Positions 1-8,559 of a DNA stretch of 64,000 bases are shown piece after piece; the stretch's first letter is position 1; every line of letters starts with the position of its first letter. The translations under genes were made by a program, and so were the position numbers. Below the pieces are notes generated by a model. That model searched no databases and was not told the DNA's origin. It saw only the letters and a program-made list of their open reading frames with translations. The stretch is from contig NC_092602.1 in the NCBI RefSeq assembly GCF_047663525.1, positions 7,747,501-7,811,500 on the forward strand, written 5' to 3'. The stretch comes from Anas platyrhynchos (lineage: Eukaryota > Chordata > Aves > Anseriformes > Anatidae).

Positions 1-189
1 GTTGCCGTTTTCAGGAGCAAGTAAAATACAGAATCAAAGGGATACTCGAGGACCCAATTCTGCAGAAGGTGGAGGAAATTAGATACTTAACATGGTTCAA
101 GACTTAGCTATAATGGGTCTTAGGAGACGCTGCTTCACTTCAATGCCATGTGAGGTAAGTTCAGGACCCCTACCTGCATTCTGCTCCCT

Positions 190-195
190 TTTAAT
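190..195 (-). terminator. Candidate ATTAAA poly(A) signal of the unassigned gene
   Basis: ATTAAA on the minus strand, about 210 nt beyond the stop codon. No AATAAA is nearer, and the true 3' end may lie beyond the window edge. Confidence 0.3.
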
Positions 196-402
196 GGTGA
201 TCCTACTTGCCAGTGATTTAGAAATCTGCTGTTTGGTAGTGAAGAAAGCTCATAGATGTCAGTCATCTTTTACATAGTACAGCTGTTCTGCTAATCAAAG
301 CTTTTGCAGAAACCATAGCTAAGGCATAGCAGAGCCTCCACACGCAACCAGGACACTTGCACAGCGTTTACTCGTTTAGGTTTTTCATACTAGAAGAGAC
401 AT

Positions 403-571
403 TTATGCCTCTTTAGCAGAGGAACTGGGGCCAGGTTTTTCATCATCCATGTCATCTTCAGCACCACCTTGAAATGTGGAAGTTATAGTTGTGTTAAAAA
501 CGGAGGCTGCCGGTTTGGTGCTATTAGAGCCAGCATTTTGAGGAGGAGGCGTGGGAGCACTGCCAGGAAGT
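403..571 (-). CDS. Unassigned gene, coding exon 5 and stop
   Basis: The acceptor GTTTTCTTCTTTCAG is very good. Entry in phase 2 fits exon 4. It encodes a disordered P/S/T/N-rich tail with an acidic patch and ends at TAA (403-405). Confidence 0.75.
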
Positions 572-3500
572 CTGAAAGAAGAAAACGTCTGCAGTGAAGA
601 CTGGGCATTACCAATGTGACAGGTGACTAAACCTGCTACGCCCATTCCTGCCTCCAATTCAGCAGCTGAGCACATGGGAGTCAGGGCGTCTCTTCAGCAT
701 CACTGATAAAAGCATCGCTACCCTGACCCTACACGAATTACCCTGTATATTGCACTATATGCTTTTAAGTCACTAGGGACAGTGACTTACAGTAAATGAT
801 AAACATTTACAGTAAATTTCCCGTGCATGGTTTATTACTATATAGTAGTGAGCACATATATATAACAAGCATATGAGGCTGAGACAAAGTTGTTCCTTTT
901 TTTCTACCCAGCTGATCCAGCACTACTAAAATTGACTACTTCTACAGCAGGATCAGAACACTTAATCTCCTAATGTGTTCCCCCACCACCACTGGGAAAT
1001 AAGATTGCTCAACTGAGAAATGCCACAGCAAGCCTAAAGTTCCAAACCAAAAGCCAATTCTGCACCACTCTAACACTGATTGACACCTTCCCCTGTCACT
1101 CCTTTGGCACTCTGTGTGTAGGAAGAAGCAAGGCAGAGAGATAACGGCTATCAGAAGCTGACTATGCCATTTCAGGTAGCTAGCAAAGACCTATCTTGAG
1201 AAATCTCTCAGCTTCTCAAGTTTCCAGCCTGGATATAGTTATAGAAATCCCCAGGGTTGAGCAGTATAGGACACAAATCAACCACCGGCTGAAACTAACA
1301 GAATAAGAGTGTTACAGAGCCTGAGGAATGATCTCTTTCCCTATTACCATGGGGAAACACAGATCCTTCCTAGCTACCTTGTCTGGTTTAAGCCAGCCTT
1401 GATCATCCCCTGCGTGATTCAGTGCTCTCCTACCTTTTCTGGTTCACTGTTGCTATGCCATTCCACCAGAATTTCAGATCAGGGCTTGAAACTGTAGTTC
1501 TGTCCACCTGTGGTTGGTAAAAGCACACATTAGACAACAGCACAAGGACAGTTTTGTGTGTTTTTTTGTTGTTTTTTTTTTTTTTTTTTTTTTTTTTCCA
1601 ATGAACTTAGCTGAATCAACAACTCGTACTCTTTCTTACAGCTGTTCCTAACACAACAGGTTCCTGAGGTTTGGCTAGAGGAGCTGTGAGTGCCTTACAA
1701 TGGATGCTTCTGCCCTTCCTATGAAAGGGGGGCTGGAGTTACCCAGAGCAAACAAAAGCTACTTCATATTTGGCAAGCCTTGCCTTCAGTTCTGGGCAAA
1801 CCCTCAGAGCAAACTTTGTAATAGAGTTCTGCAGGATGAGAGTTGTCTCACAAACTGCACTCTGGTGAAGGAGCAGCACCCAGGAGACAGCCTGGAGGAG
1901 TGTGCCTGATGGGAATGGTGTAAGCACAGCCTCCCACCTCCTACAGTCAGAGTGCTCCTACTGACAAACCTGCTGATTCGTGAGTTTTGGAAAAGGACCA
2001 AAGACCCTGGGCATTGTGATCTTGGGAGGTTCAGGAGCCTTGGAGCGCAAGGGGCTAAATCCACCACCTAGAGTGTGCATCTTTCCCCATGAGTGCCTTG
2101 TATGTCGTCCTTTCCTAGTCTTTGCACCTGTGTGGAGAAAAAAAATATTTCAAATCAGTACCAAGTTACTGGTTTCCTCAGTCTATTCATTCAAAACCCA
2201 GTGCTTGGGCAGGACAGATGGAGTTTTCCTCTCACATAACCTGTCCTAGGGCAGCCCCAGGTAAATAGCAACTGAAAGCAACCATCCTGGGAGGCTTTCT
2301 GGTGCCTATGGGAAAGGAAAACACCTGAGGTTAGTGTTTCTTGTCATGACACCCTGCACAGTGCAGGGGTTTTGAGATCTAAATTAACTTAGCCTTAACA
2401 GCTGTGGTTTTAGATTACATAAAATATAATTGTAGCAAGAGAATAAATTTACAATAGAGGACTTTGCTTCTCCAGTCCTACTGGTCTGGCCATTTTCATC
2501 ACTGATATATATTCACATATAATACATGTGAAAAAGCCTTTCAGATGCCAGATTTCTCCTGGCTGATGCTTTCTTTCTGAAAAGGTCCGGAATTTCTGAT
2601 ATGTGGGCTGTTAAATAGCTTTAATCTTTCTGGTTAAAGTTAAAAAAAAAAATCTGGATGATGTTTTGGGCATAATAACACAAAGAAGCCCATTAGTCCT
2701 TCTCCTCCTATCATATTGCTTCTGTGAGATTTTAAGTGGAAGAGTCCCCAGTGGGAGCTGCACAGCTGAGTGGTCTGTCACCTGTGCACCCAAGTCCTGG
2801 TAGATACAGGACGCAGATGGACAATAAGAAATTCATACCTGCTCACACTGACAATTGGCCAGGCAGGTAACAATAAGGCTAAAAATAAAAGAGGAGGATT
2901 ATAAAAAGCATTTTGTGTTAAAAGGTCTCACAGTGTACAGCACGGCTCCTGCAAACTAGAGGCAAGCAGCTTTGAATGAATGACCCAAGCGAGCTGCTAG
3001 CCCTTGCCAAGACCCTGACAACATATGCAGCTTCAGCACATGCAAATCAGAAACAGTGCATTTTTGCTAATATGAGAGCTCTTCTGGGACATTCTGCTGC
3101 TCCTTTATCAGAAGAATCTTCCAAGAAAAAAAAAAAAAGGTATAAAAAGACAGACACATGCTGCATCCAAATGTCCAGCGTGGTCCTTGGCAAGGGCTAA
3201 GGAGAAGAAATCCAACTGGACTTTGTAATTGTAAAAACCTACAACAACTCAGAGTTCACAGTCTGACACAAACCACTGCTGGTGGGAAGCGATGCTTGGT
3301 TCCTTAATCAAGCAGGTGGCATCTGACAAAAATCAGATTACAACCCTCCCGTTTAGCACTTGGCAAGACAGAGCTTGCTGGGTGTAATGAGGGACTCCTG
3401 TGTCTGTGCACAGAACTGGCTGTGGCTGCAGCAAGGCTCCTCGGCTGCCTGTGCAATTACTGCTTCTGCAATAAAGCAGCTGTACCTGCAGGTAAGGAAA

Positions 3501-5937
3501 GCCAGAGATTACGGCTGCCTTCTCACTAAGATGAGTCCCTTTGTTGTTTGGGGAAAACAGCACTGGAGCTGAGACAAGAAGCAAATGCTTTTTGATGTGT
3601 TTTCACAGCTTAGCATGAAGGGGAATAATAACCTCCATTTACTGAGCTGCACACAGCCAAATGGGTTGAAGACAGTTCCTAAAGCTCTGCCAGATTTATG
3701 GTGATTGGACCTTTCAGTCAGAGGGAAACTTGGAGCTGTGAATAGCTGATCAAAGAGGAAAGCTTGTTTTAAAGGGGGTGATGAAACATGGAGCTTGCAG
3801 CTCATAAGAACCACCCAAAAAAAAAACAAAAAAAAAAAACAGGAAATAAGTTTCAGTTATGCCCTGCAAAATGGAAGATAAATCAGGTGTCTTGACAAGC
3901 AAGTGAATATATGCCTCTCCTACAGAAACTTGCAGCAAATGACTTCAGTTTGGGTGCTGATAGAAAAGGGGCATCCATCGATACTGTATCCAGCTGCAAA
4001 ACAGCAGATCTGGGGTAGTAGAAAGACCACAGAGACACCTTTCTGGTGTCTCTGAATAATTCATGAGAACTTTTCATGAATTCATAAGAAAATTCATGAA
4101 TGAATGAGATAGTAGATTAGTATCACTATTCTCTGAGATCTTTCCTGAATGACCAGAAACAAAACTGCGACAGAAAGGTGAAAAGCAGAGTCAAGCTAGC
4201 CAGGGTTTAAAACCAGTGCTCCAGACACAGATGATACCTGCAAGTCTGTGTGCAGACCCCAGTTCTCTCCCTTCCCACTACGGAAAGATACCTAATTACC
4301 ACATCTGTGCTTTTCCTTCTGCATCACTAAGTATACAGTGGCAGGTAAGAAGAAAAGCTGAGCCTGAGAGGAAGAGTAACAGTACAAGTGTCTAGTATTG
4401 GTCTCCAGACACAAATGGAAACTGAAGCAGTCATTACCCTGAGCATAGTTGTTTACTCTCTTCATGTCTCGTCTCAGCTGGCATACTTTCTCTCTCATCT
4501 CTGCAATGTCCATGTAGTTAGAGTAATTCAATTCTCCCTGCAGAGTCCAAAAAATCTTGGCCTAGAAAACAACAATAGAGAAGACAAAGATAAGACACTG
4601 AGAGTTCACTTCTGCACCATAAACCCACACAGGCACCATCCCTCCAGCATATCACATGCCAGCTCTGTAGAGCTTCAGAGCTTCCACGCACAGCAAGCAC
4701 AGGAATATTTTATTTCAGTTTCTGCTTGTGCTCCTGGAACAGAAGCACAGACTGGCATGGCAAAAGATGTTCATATATTCTTTGTTTTCCCCATCAACTG
4801 GCAATAAGTCAGTCTGAGCAACCCCTGGCCTGCTGTTACTCTGCTTTCCACAGTGTTCCTCCAAGCCCTAAAGAGTAACTTTGCACAGCCCTCTCCAAGC
4901 CCCGCCATCACTTCTGCCATTGCCTAGGGCCTGGCACTTCACGCTATGTGACAAGATCCCCTATACAAGGGCTTGCCTGGGGGGCTGTTAAATCTGCCGT
5001 TAGACCTTCTGCACCACCAAAAGTGCGTAAATAAGAAACATGACCAAGGGTCCAAACGTAAGCGTAGGCTGACAGAAATGTGTATGGGGTAAGAGAGACA
5101 TGGAATGATTTGGCACTCCCATCTATCCACTGAAAGTATCTAGGGAACGCTAGAATGGCCCAGCAGCAGATGTACTACCCACCTCAAACCTTGAGTTACT
5201 ACTACAGGGAAAGACTTATACTAAGTTTCTGAAATGCTTCTGACTGCAGCTCAGCTCTCTTCCCAGCTCGGGATGGTACAGCTCAAAAGCACAGCTCTTT
5301 ACATAGCGATAGTATTTTACTTTTGCCTCTACAATGGGTTTTATTTATCCCTACAAAGGGATTTCAGTTACGCTTAGAACCTTTACAAACAATGAGCTCA
5401 GAATCAAAACTAGCATGTGAGGACAACAGACCTTATCTTGCACTTCCAGCCCTAGAAATGATTCATCCTAGCAGTACGATGGAAACACATCCACCAGCCT
5501 CCAGATTTCCACAGAAGACCCCAGAGAGCTCAATGTTTCCAGAAAACCCATGAACCTGAACACCTGAAGAAAACCAGGATATGAGTATTGGCACAACACG
5601 GCCTATCTGGCTATGAGACTTGCACACTCAATTTTTATTTTATTAAAAAAAGAAGTGATTCACCCTCCTATCCCATTATCATCCTGATAGCCTCCTACGA
5701 GGAGGCCGCAAGTACCTTTATGTAGGAGAACAAGCCAGCTTCTTCCTTCTCCACCTGTTTCTGCTTCCTCAAAGCCCTCTCACAGACCCGCGGGTTCTGC
5801 TCCATGGCCGCGTACAGCTCCTGCAGGCACTGCCGCGTGTAGGACACGGACTGCTCCTCAAAGTCCTCTGGGGAAATCTGCCTGCAGAAGGTGATGCTGA
5901 GGGGGTACTCGTTGTCAAACTCGTCCAGGGTCTCCAT
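403..5937 (-). CDS. Unassigned five-exon gene, 252-aa protein (exons 5716-5937, 4438-4561, 1970-2127, 1743-1828, 403-571)
   Basis: I do not recognise this protein. Five exons join with every codon phase matching (222+124+158+86+169 nt = 253 codons with stop). Acceptors have good pyrimidine tracts, and the donors are GTACTT, GTAATG, GTTTGT and GTAACT. The start is the first ATG after the CpG island. Residues 1-74 are acidic, then helical and charged. Residues 75-115 look like a coiled coil, with a run of E, R, K, Q and L around MREKVCQLRRDMKRV. Residues 116-168 are basic and proline-rich (KTRKGRHTRH near the start), resembling a nuclear or nucleic-acid-binding tail. Residues 169-197 form a short helical segment, and the last 55 residues are low-complexity P/S/T/N ending in an acidic DDMDDE stretch. 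No enzyme motif, signal peptide or membrane segment was seen. It is a tandem neighbour of PLA2G1B on the same strand. A nuclear, perhaps cell-division or germline, coiled-coil protein is only a guess. The gene model is fairly sure; the function is unknown. Confidence 0.75.
1561..1597. repeat. T homopolymer tract
   Basis: Interrupted T run with about 26 uninterrupted T residues, in the last intron (572-1742) of the unassigned gene. On the transcribed strand it reads as poly(A). No retroposon body was recognised beside it. Confidence 0.9.
1743..1828 (-). CDS. Unassigned gene, coding exon 4
   Basis: It enters in phase 0 after CTCTCATCCTGCAG, encodes 28 codons of helical sequence, and leaves in phase 2 at GTAACT. 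The intron before it is only 141 nt. Confidence 0.65.
1970..2127 (-). CDS. Unassigned gene, coding exon 3
   Basis: The acceptor TTTTTTTTCTCCACACAG is strong. It enters in phase 1 and leaves in phase 0 at a weak GTTTGT donor. It encodes the basic, proline-rich central segment. A GTAGGA donor 8 nt further on would break the frame with exon 4. Confidence 0.65.
4438..4561 (-). CDS. Unassigned gene, coding exon 2
   Basis: The acceptor is a T-rich tract ending TTTTCTAG. It encodes 41 codons of charged, probably coiled-coil sequence and ends in phase 1 before GTAATG. Confidence 0.75.
5716..5937 (-). CDS. Unassigned gene, coding exon 1
   Basis: 74 codons from the ATG at 5937 to AAG, followed by a GTACTT donor (phase 0). 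The sequence upstream of the ATG is CpG island. Confidence 0.75.
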
Positions 5938-5939
5938 CC

Positions 5940-6640
5940 TCTACCTGGGCAGGGAGGACAGGCGGGCTGCACACTCTCCTCATGCTGAGGGACGCAGCTG
6001 AGCTGTTTTTGGCTGAGGAGCCAGGGCTCCCTGCCACAACCTGGGGCAGCCCCGGGAGCTCACCCGCCCCCTCCGGCCGCCCCCACCGGGGCTCCGTCCC
6101 GGCACCGTCCCTCAGGGCCGCCCCTTCCCCACAGCTACAGCCCCGCGGGCATGGAACGGCCAAACGCCTCGGGCCGTGCCCCGAGGGACGGGAGCCCGGA
6201 GGAGCAGCGGCGGGGCTGGGGGCGCCGGGGGGAGCCGCGCCGCCGCCGTTCCCCGCTCGCCCGGGGGCTGGGGGGGCGCCGTGAGGGGACGAGGCGGCAC
6301 CGGGACTCGAACCCCGGTCCCTGAGGTGCTCCCCGAGGGGCGGGGCGGGGCCGGGGCGGGGCGCACCTGCTCGCAGCCTCCCGCCCGCTCCCTCCCCACC
6401 TCCTCCAGGCCCCGCCCCCGCCGCTGCTCGGAGCCAATCAAAGAACGCGGTGACGGGGGAGGCGGGAACACCGCGCGCGCCACAATGACCCGCTGGCGGA
6501 GGGGGCGGGGCCTCCCCTTCCCCCTCCCTCCTCCTCCCCTACCCGCCCCCACCGAACCCGGTCGCGCGCGCGGCCGTTAACGGCCGCCGGGGGCGCGCGC
6601 CGCGCTGAGGCGCTGAGGCGAGGCAGAGGCGCGGGGGCGG
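5940..6640 (-). promoter_or_regulatory. CpG-island promoter of the unassigned gene
   Basis: Dense CpG just upstream of the ATG at 5937. It holds several GC boxes (GGGGCGGGGC type near 6338-6365 and 6500), a CCAAT element (AGCCAATCA at about 6432-6440), a 16-bp palindrome with two MYB cores (6571-6586) and an isolated TFIIIC B box (6303-6313). No TATA box was seen. The 3' end of PLA2G1B runs into its far edge. Confidence 0.7.
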
Positions 6641-6662
6641 CGTTGCTTTGTGTCAGCCCGGC

Positions 6663-6668
6663 TTTATT
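6663..6668 (-). terminator. PLA2G1B: PLA2G1B AATAAA poly(A) signal
   Basis: AATAAA on the minus strand, 37 nt after the stop codon, giving a very short 3' UTR whose cleavage site falls at the edge of the next gene's CpG island. Confidence 0.8.
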
Positions 6669-6704
6669 ATATGTACACGGCGCCCGCTCGCTCGCTGCCA
6701 GCCC

Positions 6705-6832
6705 TCAGGAGGACTTGCAGTACTTGTCCGTGTCCAGCCGGTAGTGGCCCGGGTTGTAGGGCGCCTTGGCGAAGCACATGGCGGCCGTGCGGTCACAGTT
6801 GCAGATGAACATCTCGCACTCGTCGTTGGTGC
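6705..6832 (-). CDS. PLA2G1B: PLA2G1B coding exon 4 and stop
   Basis: Acceptor CTCCCTCAG. It encodes the C-terminal part with [13 protein letters not shown], including the catalytic-network aspartate, and ends KYCKSS with TGA at 6705-6707. Confidence 0.95.
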
Positions 6833-8497
6833 CTGAGGGAGGGAGCGGGGACGGTCAGAGCCTCAGAGCCACCGCCCGCATCCCCTCAGCCCCCCCATCC
6901 CGCCTCACCGCCGCCATGTCGGGCGTGAGGCGCTCCCACAGGAGGTGTGGGGGCTCCTCCGTGTCAGTCCTGCCCTCCCTCAGCTCTGCCTGGCGGCCTG
7001 CTGCCTGCTTCTCACCGTGCAGGAGCCATAAAAGCTCGGCCGTGGCATTAGAGACACATAACAGAGCTGCACAGCGCTCCCCAGTCATCCCACTGCCCCC
7101 ACGGCCTCGTGTGGGAGCTCAGGGCCTCATCCCCCTGAGGAGAGGACGGGTCCCCACGTGCACTACCTCACGCCCTGACCCTTTTGGGCCGCCTCGGAGG
7201 CAACCACAGCAAGGGCCTTGTGCTGGCCTCCCTGCCACAGAAACACTCGGTTCACACAGCCCCGACCCCAGCTGCAGCCGAAGTGCCGAGCAAAGCAGAG
7301 TGAGACGGAGGAGGACGTACTGCTGCACGTGATCTCCTCGCTGGAGCAGCTGAACTTGTACGTCTCTGTGTAGGGGTTGTCCACTAAGAAGGTGCATGCT
7401 GACAGCTTCTTTGCCTGAGAGTAGCAGTTATCGTGTGCTTGACAGCACCTGGAAGACAAGGAGGAAGAGGTCAGAAAACATCAGAAATGCAAGCTCAGCT
7501 GACCTGTGAGACATGTAAATATGCTAGTGTTTACAAATACGCTTTGACAAGGCGCTGAACAAAAAAAACCTCAAGATACTCAGTGATAAGAGGGAGAGGA
7601 CACAAAGGACCTCAAAGGGACACAGAATCACAGAATATCCTGTGCTGGAAGGGACCCACAAGGATCATTGAGTTCAGCTCCTCCTCTGCCAGCTACTGTT
7701 CCAAGTACACGTGTGTTTACAGCAGCCTGGCAGCTGAGAAGCTAACAGCTGGCACAATTCGCTGCACCTTGGCTATCGGTCTAATGTGAGCTCCAAACTG
7801 GCAAGCTACTTCTTAGCATTTTGCTGCTTAGCCCTGAGAGGTCGATGGTCAGGCACTGGGTAGTGGGCTCAGAACTGCTGTCTGGGCTGCCAGCACAGCA
7901 CTGCTGGGAAAACAAAACAAAACAAAACAAAACAAAACAAAACACAAAGGTGCTGGAATGAATGGAACATAGCTGCCACAGAAGGAGAAAGTAGAATGCA
8001 TTGCTTGGATTATATTTTATCCTAGTAATAAGACATTCAGGTATGATACTACACAACCTTTTTTCCCTGAACCAGTCTTTGGGGGAACACTTTATCCATA
8101 GCAGCCAGAGAGTTTTGTGAGCATTTTTTTATATACAGGGCAAGATAAGAAGAAGCAGGCATGCATAAATGAGAAAGTGCAAGCTCGGAAAGATATTTGT
8201 AAAAGCAGAGTTGTACAAACTTGTCGAGTTCATCCACTGGTGTTCCACTGCCTCCCAAGCCACAGTAGCAGCCGTAGCCATCATACTGAAGCAGGGGGTG
8301 GCTGCCCGGGATGGTGCATTGGATCATGCTGCGCAGCTGCCACACTGCGCGAGGTGAGACATCAGCGCTGGCAGCACCCACTGAGGAGAAGCACAACGGT
8401 TAGAGTTAGGCATGGTATTACCAGTCACGGGCACGCCGAGAGGGATGAGTGCGACCTACGCACCCGACAGCAGGAAAAGCAGGGCAAGGGACTTCAT
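6705..8497 (-). CDS. PLA2G1B: Phospholipase A2 group IB, pancreatic secretory (exons 8464-8497, 8221-8380, 7321-7448, 6705-6832)
   Basis: Secreted digestive enzyme that hydrolyses the sn-2 ester of glycerophospholipids in a calcium-dependent way, made as a zymogen by the exocrine pancreas. Four exons join in frame to 149 residues (mammalian forms are 148). Residues 1-17 form the signal peptide. Residues 18-22 (DVSPR) are the propeptide, cut by trypsin after Arg22, so the mature protein starts AVWQL. The calcium loop [11 protein letters not shown] is intact. The catalytic pair is His70-Asp71 in CCQAHDNC (mature 48-49), with Tyr74 and Asp121 (mature 52 and 99). Fourteen cysteines are present, including mature Cys11, typical of group IB. 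All active-site residues are intact, so the enzyme should work. The gene is preceded by a TATA box and followed at once by AATAAA. Confidence 0.97.
7321..7448 (-). CDS. PLA2G1B: PLA2G1B coding exon 3 (catalytic His-Asp)
   Basis: Acceptor CCTTGTCTTCCAG. It encodes CCQAHDNCY with the catalytic histidine, and ends after ITCS plus one base at a GTACGT donor. Confidence 0.95.
7622..7686 (-). mobile_element. CR1 LINE fragment (3' end, truncated)
   Basis: The plus strand reads AGAATCACAGAATATCC, then GCTGGAAGGGACCCACAAGG and GATCATTGAGTTC. This is the reverse complement of the CR1 3' terminus, so the element lies on the minus strand. It is heavily 5'-truncated and lies in intron 2 of PLA2G1B (7449-8220). 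CR1 is the dominant LINE of birds and is the best taxonomic marker in the window. Confidence 0.85.
7909..7944. repeat. (AAAAC)n microsatellite
   Basis: About seven uninterrupted AAAAC units in intron 2 of PLA2G1B, near the CR1 fragment. Confidence 0.95.
8221..8380 (-). CDS. PLA2G1B: PLA2G1B coding exon 2 (propeptide, N-terminal helix, calcium loop)
   Basis: Acceptor CTTCTCCTCAG. It ends two bases into the Lys65 codon before GTTTGT. It encodes the propeptide and the [10 protein letters not shown] calcium loop. Confidence 0.95.
8464..8497 (-). CDS. PLA2G1B: PLA2G1B coding exon 1 (signal peptide)
   Basis: ATG at 8497, encoding [11 protein letters not shown] and one base of the next codon, then a GTGCGT donor. 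Intron 1 is 83 nt. Confidence 0.95.
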
Positions 8498-8544
8498 TCT
8501 TGCAGATCTTGACAATGGGACTGGTCCTAAAGAAAATGCAGCTC

Positions 8545-8550
8545 TTTATA
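8545..8550 (-). promoter_or_regulatory. PLA2G1B: PLA2G1B TATA box
   Basis: TATAAA (in AGTATAAAGAG) about 48 nt upstream of the ATG, placing the start site near 8520 and leaving a 5' UTR of only about 20-25 nt. This fits a tissue-restricted pancreatic promoter with no CpG island. Confidence 0.7.
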
Positions 8551-8559
8551 CTACAAACT

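Noticed and set aside
4069-4110. Repeated TTCATGA elements as a binding array
   Set aside because: Short AT-rich repeats in an intron with no matching known operator-like site; likely slippage.
6290-6400. tRNA gene on the minus strand
   Set aside because: Only the T-arm/B-box part is present. The T stem has a mismatch and there is no A box, D arm or matching 5' acceptor strand.
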